This document shows positions 25,329 to 34,479 of a stretch of DNA of 64,000 bases, in pieces; the stretch's first letter is position 1, and each line of letters starts with the position of its first letter. Below the pieces are notes generated by a model, which did no database searches, was not told where the DNA came from, and saw nothing but the letters and a program-made list of their open reading frames with translations. The position numbers were made by a program, and so were the translations under genes. Where the stretch lies: assembly GCF_017573505.1 (NCBI RefSeq), contig NZ_JAGEOJ010000035.1, forward strand, positions 21,384 to 85,383. The letters run 5' to 3'. The stretch is from Actinomadura barringtoniae (GTDB lineage Bacteria > Actinomycetota > Actinomycetes > Streptosporangiales > Streptosporangiaceae).

Positions 25329-26924
25329 TCACTCCACGCCGATGAGAAGGGGGTAGCGCTCCTGCTCGCCCGCGTAGACGCCCAGCTCGATGTCGGGGTG
25401 GCTCCGCCGGAGGTGATCTTCGAGGGCGGCGGTCAGCTCGGGGGGCGCGTACACGCCGATGATCAGGGTGACCAGCTCGCCGCCGCCCGACAGCATGCGG
25501 TCGATGAGGTGGCTCGCGGCGTCGGCGAGATCGGAGGCGATCATGGCCACGTCGCCCTCGATCAGGGCCAGGACGTCGCCGGGCTGGCAGAGGCCGACGC
25601 TGGTGAACGCCTCTTCGGTGGCGATCTCCAGGTGGCCGAACCGGGTGGCTCCGGCGGCGCGGGTCATGGCGATCACGTCGTCGGGGAAGCGTCGGAGCGG
25701 GTCGTGCACGGCGAGGGCGGCCAGGCCCTGGACGGAGGCCTTGGTGGGAACGACGGCGATGCGGGCGCCCGCGTCGCGGGCTCGTTCGGCGGCGGCTTCG
25801 GCGAGGGAGAGGACCTCCGGCTCGTTGGGAAGCACGACCACCTCGTCGCCCGCGGCGAGGATCGCGTCGGCGAGGACCGCGAGGGGCGGGACCGCGCCGG
25901 GTTCGCGCCGTACGACGTTGGCGCCGCTCTCCTCGAAGAGGGTCGCCAGGCCGTCGGCGGCGGTGACGGCGACCACGGCGCGGCCGACGTGCGGGGCCTG
26001 GGGCTGGTGCTCCTCGTAGGGGGTGTGCAGGTAGGTGACGCGGATCCGGTACGGGCGGCCCGCCTTCAGCCCGGCCTCGATGGCCGCGCCCGCGTCGTCC
26101 ACGTGGACGTGGATGTTCCACAGGCCGTCGCCGCCGACCACCACGAGGGAGTCGCCGAGGCCGTCGAGGGTCTCGCGCAGGTCGGGGACCTTCTCGTCCG
26201 CGCCGTCCAGGAGGTACATGACCTCGTAGCCGGGGCCCGGCGCCTCGGCGGGTGATTCCGCGGCGGGCTCTGACGCGCCCGTACGGGCGGGGATCTCGTA
26301 GCGTTCGGGGAACTCGTCGGTGATCACGGCGGCCAGGGCGTCCAGGACGACGCAGAGGCCAGCCGCGCCCGCGTCCACCACTCCGCTGCGAGCCAGGACG
26401 TCGAGCTGGCCGGTGGTGAGGCGCAGGGCCTGCCGGGCGCCGGTCGCGGCGGCCCTGGCGGCGGTGGTGAGGCCGTTCTGGCCCGCTCCCCCGGTGGACT
26501 CGGACGCCGCCTGGAGCACACTCAAGATCGTTCCCTCGACGGGGTGCTCGACGGCGTTGCGGGCCAGGACCGAGGCGTACTCCAGCGCCTCGGAGAAGAT
26601 CTCGCCGTCACGCGGCACGCCCGGGCGGCCGAGGATCTCCGCCAGGCCCCGGAAGACCTGGCTGAGGATCACCCCCGAGTTGCCCCGCGCGCCGATCAAG
26701 GCCCCCTGGGCGAGGGCGCGCCAGGCCGCCGTGTCCCCGGCGTCCTCCGGCAGCCCCTCGACCGCCTCGGCCGCCGCCAGGACGGTGAGATGCAGGTTGG
26801 TGCCGGTATCCCCGTCGGGAACGGGGAAGACGTTCAGCGCGTCGATCTCCCCCCGGGTCCTGCCCAGCGCGTCGGCCGCGAGCCTGGACCACCGCCGTAC
26901 CGCCGCCCCGTCGAGGACCTCCAC
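25329..26924 (-). CDS. Fatty acid kinase FakA-like (DAK2-domain) protein
   Basis: 531 residues from GTG 26924, which has AAGGAAA upstream. The N-terminal DAK2/Dhak-L domain shows FPVPDGDTGTNLHLT (nucleotide/Mg binding), GARGNSGVILSQVFRG and SGVVDAGAAGL; the C-terminal half carries the YloV/FakA extension (GGDGLWNIHVHVDDAG, PNEPEV). FakA phosphorylates fatty acids presented by a DegV-type FakB partner, which is not in the window. The rpmB-fakA-recG order is conserved in actinobacteria. The 370 bases between it and rpmB carry no further gene. Confidence 0.9.
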   Translation of the reverse strand: MEVLDGAAVRRWSRLAADALGRTRGEIDALNVFPVPDGDTGTNLHLTVLAAAEAVEGLPEDAGDTAAWRALAQGALIGARGNSGVILSQVFRGLAEILGRPGVPRDGEIFSEALEYASVLARNAVEHPVEGTILSVLQAASESTGGAGQNGLTTAARAAATGARQALRLTTGQLDVLARSGVVDAGAAGLCVVLDALAAVITDEFPERYEIPARTGASEPAAESPAEAPGPGYEVMYLLDGADEKVPDLRETLDGLGDSLVVVGGDGLWNIHVHVDDAGAAIEAGLKAGRPYRIRVTYLHTPYEEHQPQAPHVGRAVVAVTAADGLATLFEESGANVVRREPGAVPPLAVLADAILAAGDEVVVLPNEPEVLSLAEAAAERARDAGARIAVVPTKASVQGLAALAVHDPLRRFPDDVIAMTRAAGATRFGHLEIATEEAFTSVGLCQPGDVLALIEGDVAMIASDLADAASHLIDRMLSGGGELVTLIIGVYAPPELTAALEDHLRRSHPDIELGVYAGEQERYPLLIGVE

Positions 26925-27199
26925 AGTGTTTCCTTTCCTTGCGGCCTCGTCCCCTCGCCTGGCGGCTCGGGGGCGAACCGCAAAAGCGGCGAGCGCGACA
27001 TCGCTTCGCGATCTTCGCGGGAAGCATCGCCTCCGGCTCGCTTCCCGCTCAGGTGGCGCGCTCGCGTGCATGGCCAGGTCGACACAAATCCTGAGCGATA
27101 CTTCCCTATCGCGCGCATCATCCCCTTGGGAACCAGTTGCAGGACGGAATCCGGTGGTCGATTCGCCTTGGTGACTCGAGGTCGGCTACTCTGATCCAT

Positions 27200-27217
27200 G
27201 CGCCTCCTCCGAGGCGC
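27200..27217 (+). promoter_or_regulatory. Hairpin in the rpmB leader
   Basis: GCGCCTC-CTCC-GAGGCGC forms a perfect 7-bp stem about 80 bases upstream of rpmB. A TACTCT sequence at 27187-27192 could be its -10 element. Nothing else stands out in the 26925-27295 gap. Ribosomal-protein leaders often carry such structures; function here is not established. Confidence 0.35.
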
Positions 27218-27295
27218 CTTCAGCGAGCGCTCCGAACGCCCCTTCCGGGCCGGTTCGCTCCGTTCCACAGCATCGACACCCACTTGGAGTTTCCC

Positions 27296-27490
27296 GTGGC
27301 TTCCGTCTGCGACGTCTGCGGCAAGGGACCCGGTTTCGGCATGAGTGTCTCCCACTCGCACCGCCGCACCCCGCGCCGCTGGAACCCCAACATCCAGCGC
27401 GTGCGCGCCGTCGTGAACGGTGGCACGAAGCGGATCAACGCCTGCACCTCGTGCATCAAGGCCGGCAAGGTCGCCAAGCCGACCGTCTGA
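27296..27490 (+). CDS. rpmB: 50S ribosomal protein L28
   Basis: 64 residues from GTG 27296 (MASVCDVCGKGPGFGMSVSH), with TTGGAG upstream. The CDVC and CTSC pairs form the zinc site of C+ L28. HSHRRTPRRWNPNIQ is the family core. It is divergent from fakA and followed by a strong terminator. Confidence 0.97.
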   Translation: MASVCDVCGKGPGFGMSVSHSHRRTPRRWNPNIQRVRAVVNGGTKRINACTSCIKAGKVAKPTV

Positions 27491-27530
27491 CGGTTCGGCG
27501 TCGGCCCTCGGGCCGGGTTCTGAGCTTTCA

Positions 27531-27565
27531 GCCTGCTCACCGGAACGTCGGTGAGCAGGCTTTTT
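27531..27565 (+). terminator. Intrinsic terminator of rpmB
   Basis: GCCTGCTCACCG (27531-27542) pairs perfectly with CGGTGAGCAGGC (27549-27560), loop GAACGT, followed by TTTTT. It lies 40 bases past the rpmB stop and also faces the convergent thiD. Confidence 0.95.
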
Positions 27566-27584
27566 GCATGCCCTGCTCCGTGCC

Positions 27585-28400
<816 letters not shown>

Positions 28401-28498
28401 ATCGCCAACTCTAATTGGCATGCAAAGGGTCGGAGAAACCACGCCAGAACGGGTCAGGAGCAGTCAGAACGATCAGAACCGGCAGCGTCGCCAGGACG

Positions 28499-29740
28499 CT
28501 AGAAGCGGTCGCAGGTCCGGTAGTTCAGCTTGCAGAAGGTCGGGCCGTGCAGCGGGCCGCGGGCGACATAGCTGACCCGGACGCTCTGGCCGGGGGCGAT
28601 CGGGGCGGCGCCCGGCGCGCTCCGCATCCAGAAGTACGGGCGGTACTGCTTCATGACGCCGCCCGGGGCGGTCGCCGACAGGACCTGGACGTTCGGGATG
28701 GAGAACGCGAACGTCCACGCGGGCACGGCGTTGGTGCCCCGGTTGACGATCGTCGCGGTGCCCCGGAACCCGGTCGGCGTCTTGACCGCGCGGAACGCCA
28801 CGTAGAGGTGGTGGTTGCGGGAGGCGTTGCGGCTCGCCCTGGCCTCCGCGCCCGGGCCGCGCTGGGAGACCTGGTTGTCCTTGGGCTCGGTCGGCTCGTG
28901 CGCGCCACCGGCGAAGTTGAGGGAGATCTGGCCGGTGCTCGCCGAGTAGGCGACGATCCCGACCACGATCGTGAGAAGCAGCACCGGCAGCGGGGCGACG
29001 AAGACGACCTTGCGCTTCCAGGAGGCCGGCCCCGAGGCCTTCCCGGTGGTCTTGTCCTCGGTCTTGCCCTCGGCGTCGGCGTCAGAGGTGGCCGCGGCGG
29101 CGACCGGATCGGCGCCGTTGGCCGGGGTCGCGGCGAACTGCGCAGTGGGCGCCCCAGAGGCCGATGCGACGCCCGGGCCGGACGCGGGCGGTACCCCGGA
29201 GACGGCCGACGGGCCGGTGAACGTCGCGGTCGGCGAGCCGGTGGGCGGCGCGGCGGCGAGCGGATCGGACAAGGGCAGGGCGCCGGTGGCGACCGGTGAG
29301 CCGGTGGCGACCGGTGAGCCGGTGGGCGGCGCGCTTGGCGGACCGATGGGCGGCGCGGCAGCGGGCGGGCCGGACACGGGCGGCGCACCGGGGATGACCG
29401 GAGGGTCGGCGGGCGGCCACGGTGCGGAGAGCGGCGCCGAGGCGGACGGGCCGACGACGGGCGGGCCTGAGGCGACAGGTGCGGAGAGCGGCGGGGCAGC
29501 GGGCGTGCCGGCAGGCGGGGCCGAGGGGACGGGCGCGGAGAGCGGCATCGTGGGGGGCGCTGCGGGGGGCGCCCCGGACGTGGCGGCGGCTGCGGCGGCG
29601 GCCGCACGGGCCGCGGCGATGGCGGGGCCCGCGTCGGGCATGGTGACGTCGGACGACGGTACGCCGTCGGGCTCAGGCGACGGTACGGCCTCCGGAGCCG
29701 TGTCCCCGCCCTCGTCCTGGAGCTTGTTGTGTCGTCCCAT
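28499..29740 (-). CDS. Membrane-anchored protein with extracellular CBM2-like domain
   Basis: 413 residues from ATG 29740. Residues 1-245 are low-complexity Ala/Pro/Ser/Gly (including two exact SPVATG hexapeptides from an 18-bp DNA duplication) and should be cytoplasmic; one membrane helix follows (VVFVAPLPVLLLTIVVGIVAY). The extracellular 130 residues contain GTATIVNRGTNAVPAWTFAFSIP, which matches the strand pattern of carbohydrate-binding module family 2, and a C-terminal Cys pair (FCKLNYRTC). No enzyme domain is attached. It may sense or hold polysaccharide at the cell surface; this is inferred. Confidence 0.75.
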   Translation of the reverse strand: MGRHNKLQDEGGDTAPEAVPSPEPDGVPSSDVTMPDAGPAIAAARAAAAAAAATSGAPPAAPPTMPLSAPVPSAPPAGTPAAPPLSAPVASGPPVVGPSASAPLSAPWPPADPPVIPGAPPVSGPPAAAPPIGPPSAPPTGSPVATGSPVATGALPLSDPLAAAPPTGSPTATFTGPSAVSGVPPASGPGVASASGAPTAQFAATPANGADPVAAAATSDADAEGKTEDKTTGKASGPASWKRKVVFVAPLPVLLLTIVVGIVAYSASTGQISLNFAGGAHEPTEPKDNQVSQRGPGAEARASRNASRNHHLYVAFRAVKTPTGFRGTATIVNRGTNAVPAWTFAFSIPNVQVLSATAPGGVMKQYRPYFWMRSAPGAAPIAPGQSVRVSYVARGPLHGPTFCKLNYRTCDRF

Positions 29741-29842
29741 CCCATCCCTCATTGATCACAGGAATGTATACCAAACCGGCACCAAACATGCCTACCAGAT
29801 GAGTAAAGGAGTACGACTCGCCACATCCGGTTTCACATGGGT

Positions 29843-30766
29843 TTACGCGCGGAAATGGTCCCATCCGCCGCGTTCGTACGGGCGTCCGTCGACCAGCACC
29901 CCGTGCCCCTCGGCGACCCTACCGAGGACTGTCCAGGACGGAGGCAGAACGGCGTCCTCGGGGAACGTGGCGGCGAAGGCGTGGTCCTCGCCTCCGGTCA
30001 GGACATGATCCAGTCCGGCGGACCCGAGCAGGCCAGGAACGGGGACGTCCGAGCGGGTGATGTCGATCCGTACGCCGCTGGCGGAGGCGATGTGGCCGAG
30101 ATCCTGCAGAAGCCCGTCGCTGACGTCCATCAGCGCGGTCGCGCCCGCCGCCCGGGCCTCCTCCCCCGCCTCGTACGGGGGCTGGGGCCGCCGGTGCGCC
30201 TCGACCAGCTCGGCCGGCTCGTCCCGGCCGGAGGCGAGGAGCTCCAGGCCCGCCGCCGAGTAGCCGATTCGGCCGCGTACGGCCACCAGGTCGCCCGGCC
30301 GCGCGCCGGAACGGGTCAGCGGCGGGCGTCCGCCCAGGTCACCGAGGGCCGTGACGGCGATCGTGATCTCCTCGGAGGCCCCCACCACGTCCCCGCCCAC
30401 CACCGAAGCGCCCGCGCGGGTGCACTCGTCGGCGAGGCCGTCGTAAAGGCGTTCGGCCCACTCGACCGCCGTGTCCACGGGGATGGCGAGCCCGATCAGC
30501 AGGGCGGTCGGGGCGGCGCCCATGGCGACCACGTCGGCCAGGTTCTGGGCGGCGGCCTTGATCCCGATGTCGTACGGCCCGGACCAGTCGCGGCGGAAGT
30601 GCCGGCCCTCCACCAGAAGATCGGTGGTGGCGACCGTCCGCCCGTCCGGCGCGGCCACCACGGCCGCGTCGTCGCCCGGCCCCAGCTCCACCGCCGGGCC
30701 CTGCGGCAGCCGCCGCGTCAGCCGGGAGATCAGCCCGAACTCGCCCAGCCCGCCGATGGTGCTCAT
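29843..30766 (-). CDS. thiL: Thiamine-monophosphate kinase
   Basis: 307 residues from ATG 30766 (MSTIGGLGEFGLISRLTRRL). ELGPGDDAAVV, ATTDLLVEGRHFRRDW, AAAQNLADVVAMGA, VVGGDVVGA and MDVSDGLLQDLGHI are the ThiL metal and ATP motifs. It converts TMP to thiamine pyrophosphate. The open frame continues 240 codons upstream over the divergent gene and is rejected. Divergent from the Lrp-domain gene, as in many actinobacteria. Confidence 0.96.
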   Translation of the reverse strand: MSTIGGLGEFGLISRLTRRLPQGPAVELGPGDDAAVVAAPDGRTVATTDLLVEGRHFRRDWSGPYDIGIKAAAQNLADVVAMGAAPTALLIGLAIPVDTAVEWAERLYDGLADECTRAGASVVGGDVVGASEEITIAVTALGDLGGRPPLTRSGARPGDLVAVRGRIGYSAAGLELLASGRDEPAELVEAHRRPQPPYEAGEEARAAGATALMDVSDGLLQDLGHIASASGVRIDITRSDVPVPGLLGSAGLDHVLTGGEDHAFAATFPEDAVLPPSWTVLGRVAEGHGVLVDGRPYERGGWDHFRA

Positions 30767-30886
30767 GCCCCGTAATCCTCGCCTTTTCCGCCCCCGGGAC
30801 CGCTTGACCGCCCCCGGACCCCCGCCTCGACGCGTAACACGATACGGTGACCATTCGACGGGAAAATCTTCGCCCGGGAGGACGTG

Positions 30887-31120
30887 ATGGTGCAGGCCTA
30901 CATCCTCATCCAGACCGAGGTCGGCAAGGCGGCCGCCGTGGCACGCGAGATCGCCGGGATCACGGGGGTCAAGCTGGCCGAGGACGTGACGGGCCCGTAC
31001 GACGTCATCGTCCGCGCCGAAGCCAACAACGTGGACGAGCTCGGCAAGCTCGTCGTCGCGCAGATCCAGGCGGTCGAGGGCATCACCCGGACCCTCACCT
31101 GCCCGATCGTGCACATCTGA
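30887..31120 (+). CDS. Stand-alone Lrp/AsnC ligand-binding (RAM) domain
   Basis: 77 residues (MVQAYILIQTEVGKAAAVAR) with GGGAGG upstream of the ATG at 30887. It aligns to the C-terminal alpha/beta sandwich of Lrp/AsnC regulators (GITGVKLAEDVTGPYDVIVRA, then EGITRTLTCPIV) but has no DNA-binding helix-turn-helix. Such proteins may bind amino acids and modulate full-length Lrp partners. The thiL-Lrp-DUF3515 neighbourhood is conserved in actinobacteria. Confidence 0.9.
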   Translation: MVQAYILIQTEVGKAAAVAREIAGITGVKLAEDVTGPYDVIVRAEANNVDELGKLVVAQIQAVEGITRTLTCPIVHI

Positions 31121-31133
31121 GGATCTCTGCTCG

Positions 31134-31622
31134 GTGCTTGATCGCGTCCGCTCCGTCCCGTCGTTCGCGGGGACCCTGCTCGGGGTCAACCTGCTCGGGG
31201 TGAGTCTCCTCGCGGCGGGGTGCGGTGAGGGCGCGGTCAAGGTGCCGGTGCCGAAGCCCGACGCCGCCACGGCCCGGCTGTGCTCGGGGTTGCGGCTGCC
31301 CGACAAGGTGAACGGGCTGAAGCGCCGCGACACCAGCCCGGACTCGTCCCTGACGGCCGCCTGGGGCTCGCCCGCGATCGCGCTGCGCTGCGGCGTCCCG
31401 CTGCCGGCCGGCCTGCAGGCGACCTCGCAGCTGCAGACCATCAACGGCGTGAGCTGGTACGGCGTGCCCGTCGACCGGCCGATCACCTGGACGGCGGTCG
31501 CCCGGCAGGCCTATGTCGAGGTCACGATCCCCGTCAAGTACAGCCCGCCGGGCGACATCCTGATCGAACTGGGCGACGATCTGAAGACCACGATCCCGCC
31601 CAAGCCCGAGGGCGAGATCTAG
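31134..31622 (+). CDS. DUF3515 lipoprotein
   Basis: 162 residues from GTG 31134, 13 bases after the previous stop with GAGGA between. The signal peptide ends in the lipobox LLAAGC, so Cys30 should be lipidated. The rest (LCSGLRLPDKVNGL, WGSPAIALRCGVP, WTAVARQAYVEVTIP) is the DUF3515 domain, function unknown. Found next to thiL in many actinobacteria. Confidence 0.88.
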   Translation: MLDRVRSVPSFAGTLLGVNLLGVSLLAAGCGEGAVKVPVPKPDAATARLCSGLRLPDKVNGLKRRDTSPDSSLTAAWGSPAIALRCGVPLPAGLQATSQLQTINGVSWYGVPVDRPITWTAVARQAYVEVTIPVKYSPPGDILIELGDDLKTTIPPKPEGEI

Positions 31623-31629
31623 ATTCGGC

Positions 31630-32184
31630 CTACCAGAGGGGGGCGGGGCTCTCGCCTCGCTTGTAGTAGCCGGGGATCGGCTCGCCGGAGGCGGCGCGGT
31701 CCAGGCGCCCCTTCATCCCGTCCGACAGCACCTCGGCCTTCATCATCTCGACGAAGACCGACGTGACGTTGCCGAGGTCGAACCAGTCGCGCTGCCAGGA
31801 CCACTGCCGGTTGCCGGCGTACCGGAACCAGCTGCCGCCGATGCCCGCGACCTCGTACGGGCCGCTGCCGTCGGGGCGTTCGGCGTCGGCGACCTGCTTC
31901 CAGAAGCCGACCACCTCGCCCTTGCGGTCGTCGATCAGCAGGCTCTGGTACGGGTAGGACCAGCCGTCCAGGCCGCCCATCTCCGAGCCGAGGGCCAGGT
32001 CGCGGATCTGGTCGCGGCCGACCGCCATGAAGTCCTGGTGCGGCCCGATGTTCCAGCCGTAGGTGGCGTCCTCGGTGTAGAGGTCGGCGAGCGGGCGCCA
32101 GTCGCCGATCTCCTCGCAGTGCCGGTTGGTGTCGAGCCAGTGCTGCACCATGTCCTCGAGCTCGTCGCGGGGGAACGCGGTCAC
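31630..32184 (-). CDS. NTF2-like (SnoaL/KSI-fold) protein of the cyp51 operon
   Basis: 184 residues from GTG 32184, which overlaps the ferredoxin stop by 3 bases. The N-terminal half (ELEDMVQHWLDTNRHCEEIG, LADLYTEDATYGWNIG) is the helix-and-sheet opening of the NTF2 fold shared by ketosteroid isomerases and SnoaL cyclases. Trp and Tyr residues line what would be the pocket. Mycobacterial cyp51 neighbourhoods also contain an NTF2-fold protein, so a role with a steroid-like substrate is a reasonable inference. It is the last gene of the operon. Confidence 0.7.
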   Translation of the reverse strand: MTAFPRDELEDMVQHWLDTNRHCEEIGDWRPLADLYTEDATYGWNIGPHQDFMAVGRDQIRDLALGSEMGGLDGWSYPYQSLLIDDRKGEVVGFWKQVADAERPDGSGPYEVAGIGGSWFRYAGNRQWSWQRDWFDLGNVTSVFVEMMKAEVLSDGMKGRLDRAASGEPIPGYYKRGESPAPLW

Positions 32185-32378
32185 GGTGACTCCTTCAGCT
32201 TGAGCGCCTGGGTGGGGCAGTAACGGACGGCGGCCTCGATCTCGGCACGCTGGTCATCGGAGGGCTCGGGGTCCAGGACGCGGACCTTGCCCTTGGGCGG
32301 GACCTCGAAGACGTCGGGCGCCTCCAGCTCGCACATCGCGTGGCCCTGGCACAGGTCCAGGTCGGCTTCGACCCTCAC
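32181..32378 (-). CDS. 3Fe-4S ferredoxin (P450 redox partner)
   Basis: 65 residues from GTG 32378 (VRVEADLDLCQGHAMCELEA). Cysteines in CQGHAMC and the distal RYCPTQAL give the C-x5-C...CP pattern of single-cluster 3Fe-4S ferredoxins that donate electrons to actinobacterial P450s. It overlaps the CYP51 stop by 4 bases (GTGA), implying coupled translation and stoichiometric production. A ferredoxin reductase is not in the window. Confidence 0.93.
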   Translation of the reverse strand: MRVEADLDLCQGHAMCELEAPDVFEVPPKGKVRVLDPEPSDDQRAEIEAAVRYCPTQALKLKESP

Positions 32379-33703
32379 TGGCGCCTCCGGCGATACCGGA
32401 CGGCGCAGGGCTGGGCGAGCTGGACGACCATCTTGGAGTGGTCGTTGCGGTAGGTCTCGGGCGGCTGGGCGGGCTCGAACTCCCAGTCCCGCAGCAGCAC
32501 CGAGAAGATCGCCTTGAGCTGGATCATCGCGAAGTTGGCGCCGACGCAGCGGTGCCTGCCCGCGCCGAACGGGACCCAGGTCCACCGGTTGAGCAGGTCC
32601 TCCTCGCGCGGCTTGGCGTAGCGCTCGGGGCGGAACGCGTCGGGCTCGGGGAAGTCCTCGGCGATCCGGTTGGAGATCGCGAGGCTGCAGCCGATCATCG
32701 TTCCGGCGGGGATGTGGTGGCCGAGGACCTCCTGGTCGCTCTGCGCGACCCGGAGCACCAGGATCAGCGGCGGGTGCAGCCGCAGCGCCTCCTTGATCGC
32801 CGATTCGAGCCTCGGGATCTCGCGGAGCGCCTGGAAGCTGACCTCGCTGCCGTCGGAGTAGAGGTCGTCGAGCTCCTTGACCACGTTCTCCAGCGCGTTC
32901 GGGTGCCGGAGCAGCTCGATCAGCGTCCAGGCGGCCGTGCCGGACGTGGTGTGGTGCCCGGCGAACATCATCGAGATGAACATGCCGGTGACCTGGTCGG
33001 CGCTGAACTTCGGCGTGCCGTCCGGCTCCTTGATCGACATCAGTACGTCGAGGAGGTCGCGGTCCTCCTTGGGCGGGCGCGGGTCGCGGGCGTTCATGAT
33101 CCCCTGGACGAGCTCCACGAGCGCGGCGCGTGCCTCGTCGCGTTTGCGGAAGCTCTCGATCGGGGCGTACGGGTCGACGTAGGCGATGGCGTCGGTGCCG
33201 CGTTCGAGGTCGTGATAGAGCTCGGCGAAGCGGCCGTCGAGCTGCTCGCGGAACTTCTTCCCGATGAGGCAGGCGGACGAGGTGTAGATGGTCAGCTCGG
33301 CGAACCAGTCGAGCAGGTCGATCTCGCCCTCGTCGCCCCACCCCGCGACCATGCGGTCCACCTCGGCCGCGATGGTCGCCGCGTGACCCTTGAGGAAGGA
33401 GCCCTTGAGCGCCTGGTTGTGCAGGGCTTCGCGGCGCTGTTCGGGGGTGGCGTCGAAGACGACCCCCTCGCCGAAGATGGGCGTCATGAACGGGTAGGCC
33501 TCGGCCTGGTCGAGCTCCTCGTCCGGGGAACGGAAGAAGAACTCGTTCGCCTCGGCTCCGGACAGGAGCACCACGCGGCGGTCGGCGAGCTGGAACTCCC
33601 CTACGTCGCCGCACTCCTCCCGTACGCGCCGCATCAGCGCGATGGGATCGGTCCGCAGTTCGTCGAGATGGTCGGGACCACCCGACACGACGGGAATCGT
33701 CAT
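32375..33703 (-). CDS. cyp51: Cytochrome P450 CYP51 (sterol 14-alpha demethylase)
   Basis: 442 residues. From memory the sequence matches mycobacterial CYP51 almost block for block: FRTDPI-type opening, YPFMTPIFGEGVVFDA, ELTIYTSSACLIGKKFR (substrate-recognition region), MMFAGHHTTSGTA (I helix), LKEALRLHPP-type ExxR helix, NRWTWVPFGAGRHRCVGANF (heme loop, Cys386) and the closing YRNDHSKMVVQLAQP. CYP51 removes the 14-alpha methyl group of sterols; few bacteria make sterols, so the physiological substrate is unclear. Start overlaps the SDR stop (ATGA). Confidence 0.95.
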   Translation of the reverse strand: MTIPVVSGGPDHLDELRTDPIALMRRVREECGDVGEFQLADRRVVLLSGAEANEFFFRSPDEELDQAEAYPFMTPIFGEGVVFDATPEQRREALHNQALKGSFLKGHAATIAAEVDRMVAGWGDEGEIDLLDWFAELTIYTSSACLIGKKFREQLDGRFAELYHDLERGTDAIAYVDPYAPIESFRKRDEARAALVELVQGIMNARDPRPPKEDRDLLDVLMSIKEPDGTPKFSADQVTGMFISMMFAGHHTTSGTAAWTLIELLRHPNALENVVKELDDLYSDGSEVSFQALREIPRLESAIKEALRLHPPLILVLRVAQSDQEVLGHHIPAGTMIGCSLAISNRIAEDFPEPDAFRPERYAKPREEDLLNRWTWVPFGAGRHRCVGANFAMIQLKAIFSVLLRDWEFEPAQPPETYRNDHSKMVVQLAQPCAVRYRRRRQ

Positions 33704-34479
33704 GGCTTCTCCACGGGTGCTTCGGGCTGGATCTCAACGAGGGAGAGGTGCGCGCCGCGCGGCGCGGAGATGACGGCCGCGACCGCCGCCGCCACATCGG
33801 AGGGACGCAGGAAGTAGGGATGGCGGGCCATTCCCCACTTGACCCACTCCTCTAGGACTTCGCCGGTGGTCTGGGCGTCCCAGCCCATTCCCATGCCGGT
33901 CATGGTCGGGCCCGGGCGCACGATGGACGCCCTTACGCCGGTGCCCTCAAGCTCCATCTGCATGGCGCGGGCCATGCCCTCGACGCCGTTCTTCGCGGCG
34001 ACGTAGGCGCCCATGCGTGTGCGCGGGGCCCGTACGACATCGGAGGAGATGAAGACGATGTCGCCACGCGTACGTGCGACCATCCCCGGAACGAGCTGCG
34101 AGACCAGCCTGTGCGCACCGATGAGGTGGACCTGCACCTGGGCGAGGAATCCATCGCTATCAAGCTCGTGAATCCGGTCGGCGGCCAAATCACCTGCCCC
34201 GGAGACGACGACCTCCATCGGCCCGAGCGCTTCCTCTGCCGCCGCGGCGAAAGCCTTGACCGAGTCGGAGTCGCCCACGTCCAGAGAGTGCGCGAACGCC
34301 TCTCCCCCACCGGCCCGGATCGTGGCGGCCAGTTCCTCCACCTTTTCCAGCCGGCGCGCACCGATCGCCACCGGATGCCCGGCCATCGCGAGCGCGGTCG
34401 CCGTCGCCGCGCCGATGCCGGAGGACGCCCCGGTCACCAGCGCCGGGCGCCGCTCGGGGTGTGGTTCGAATCTGGGCAC
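33700..34479 (-). CDS. Short-chain dehydrogenase/reductase
   Basis: 259 residues from GTG 34479, which shares one base with the stop of the upstream P450. It has TGASSGIGAATA (cofactor loop), SGAGDLA, ISSDV (catalytic Ser) and YVAAK (catalytic Tyr/Lys). Sits between the two P450 genes as in the mycobacterial cyp123-SDR-cyp51 operon, so it probably oxidises or reduces a steroid-like intermediate. The open frame extends upstream over the P450 but loses family similarity. Confidence 0.92.
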   Translation of the reverse strand: MPRFEPHPERRPALVTGASSGIGAATATALAMAGHPVAIGARRLEKVEELAATIRAGGGEAFAHSLDVGDSDSVKAFAAAAEEALGPMEVVVSGAGDLAADRIHELDSDGFLAQVQVHLIGAHRLVSQLVPGMVARTRGDIVFISSDVVRAPRTRMGAYVAAKNGVEGMARAMQMELEGTGVRASIVRPGPTMTGMGMGWDAQTTGEVLEEWVKWGMARHPYFLRPSDVAAAVAAVISAPRGAHLSLVEIQPEAPVEKP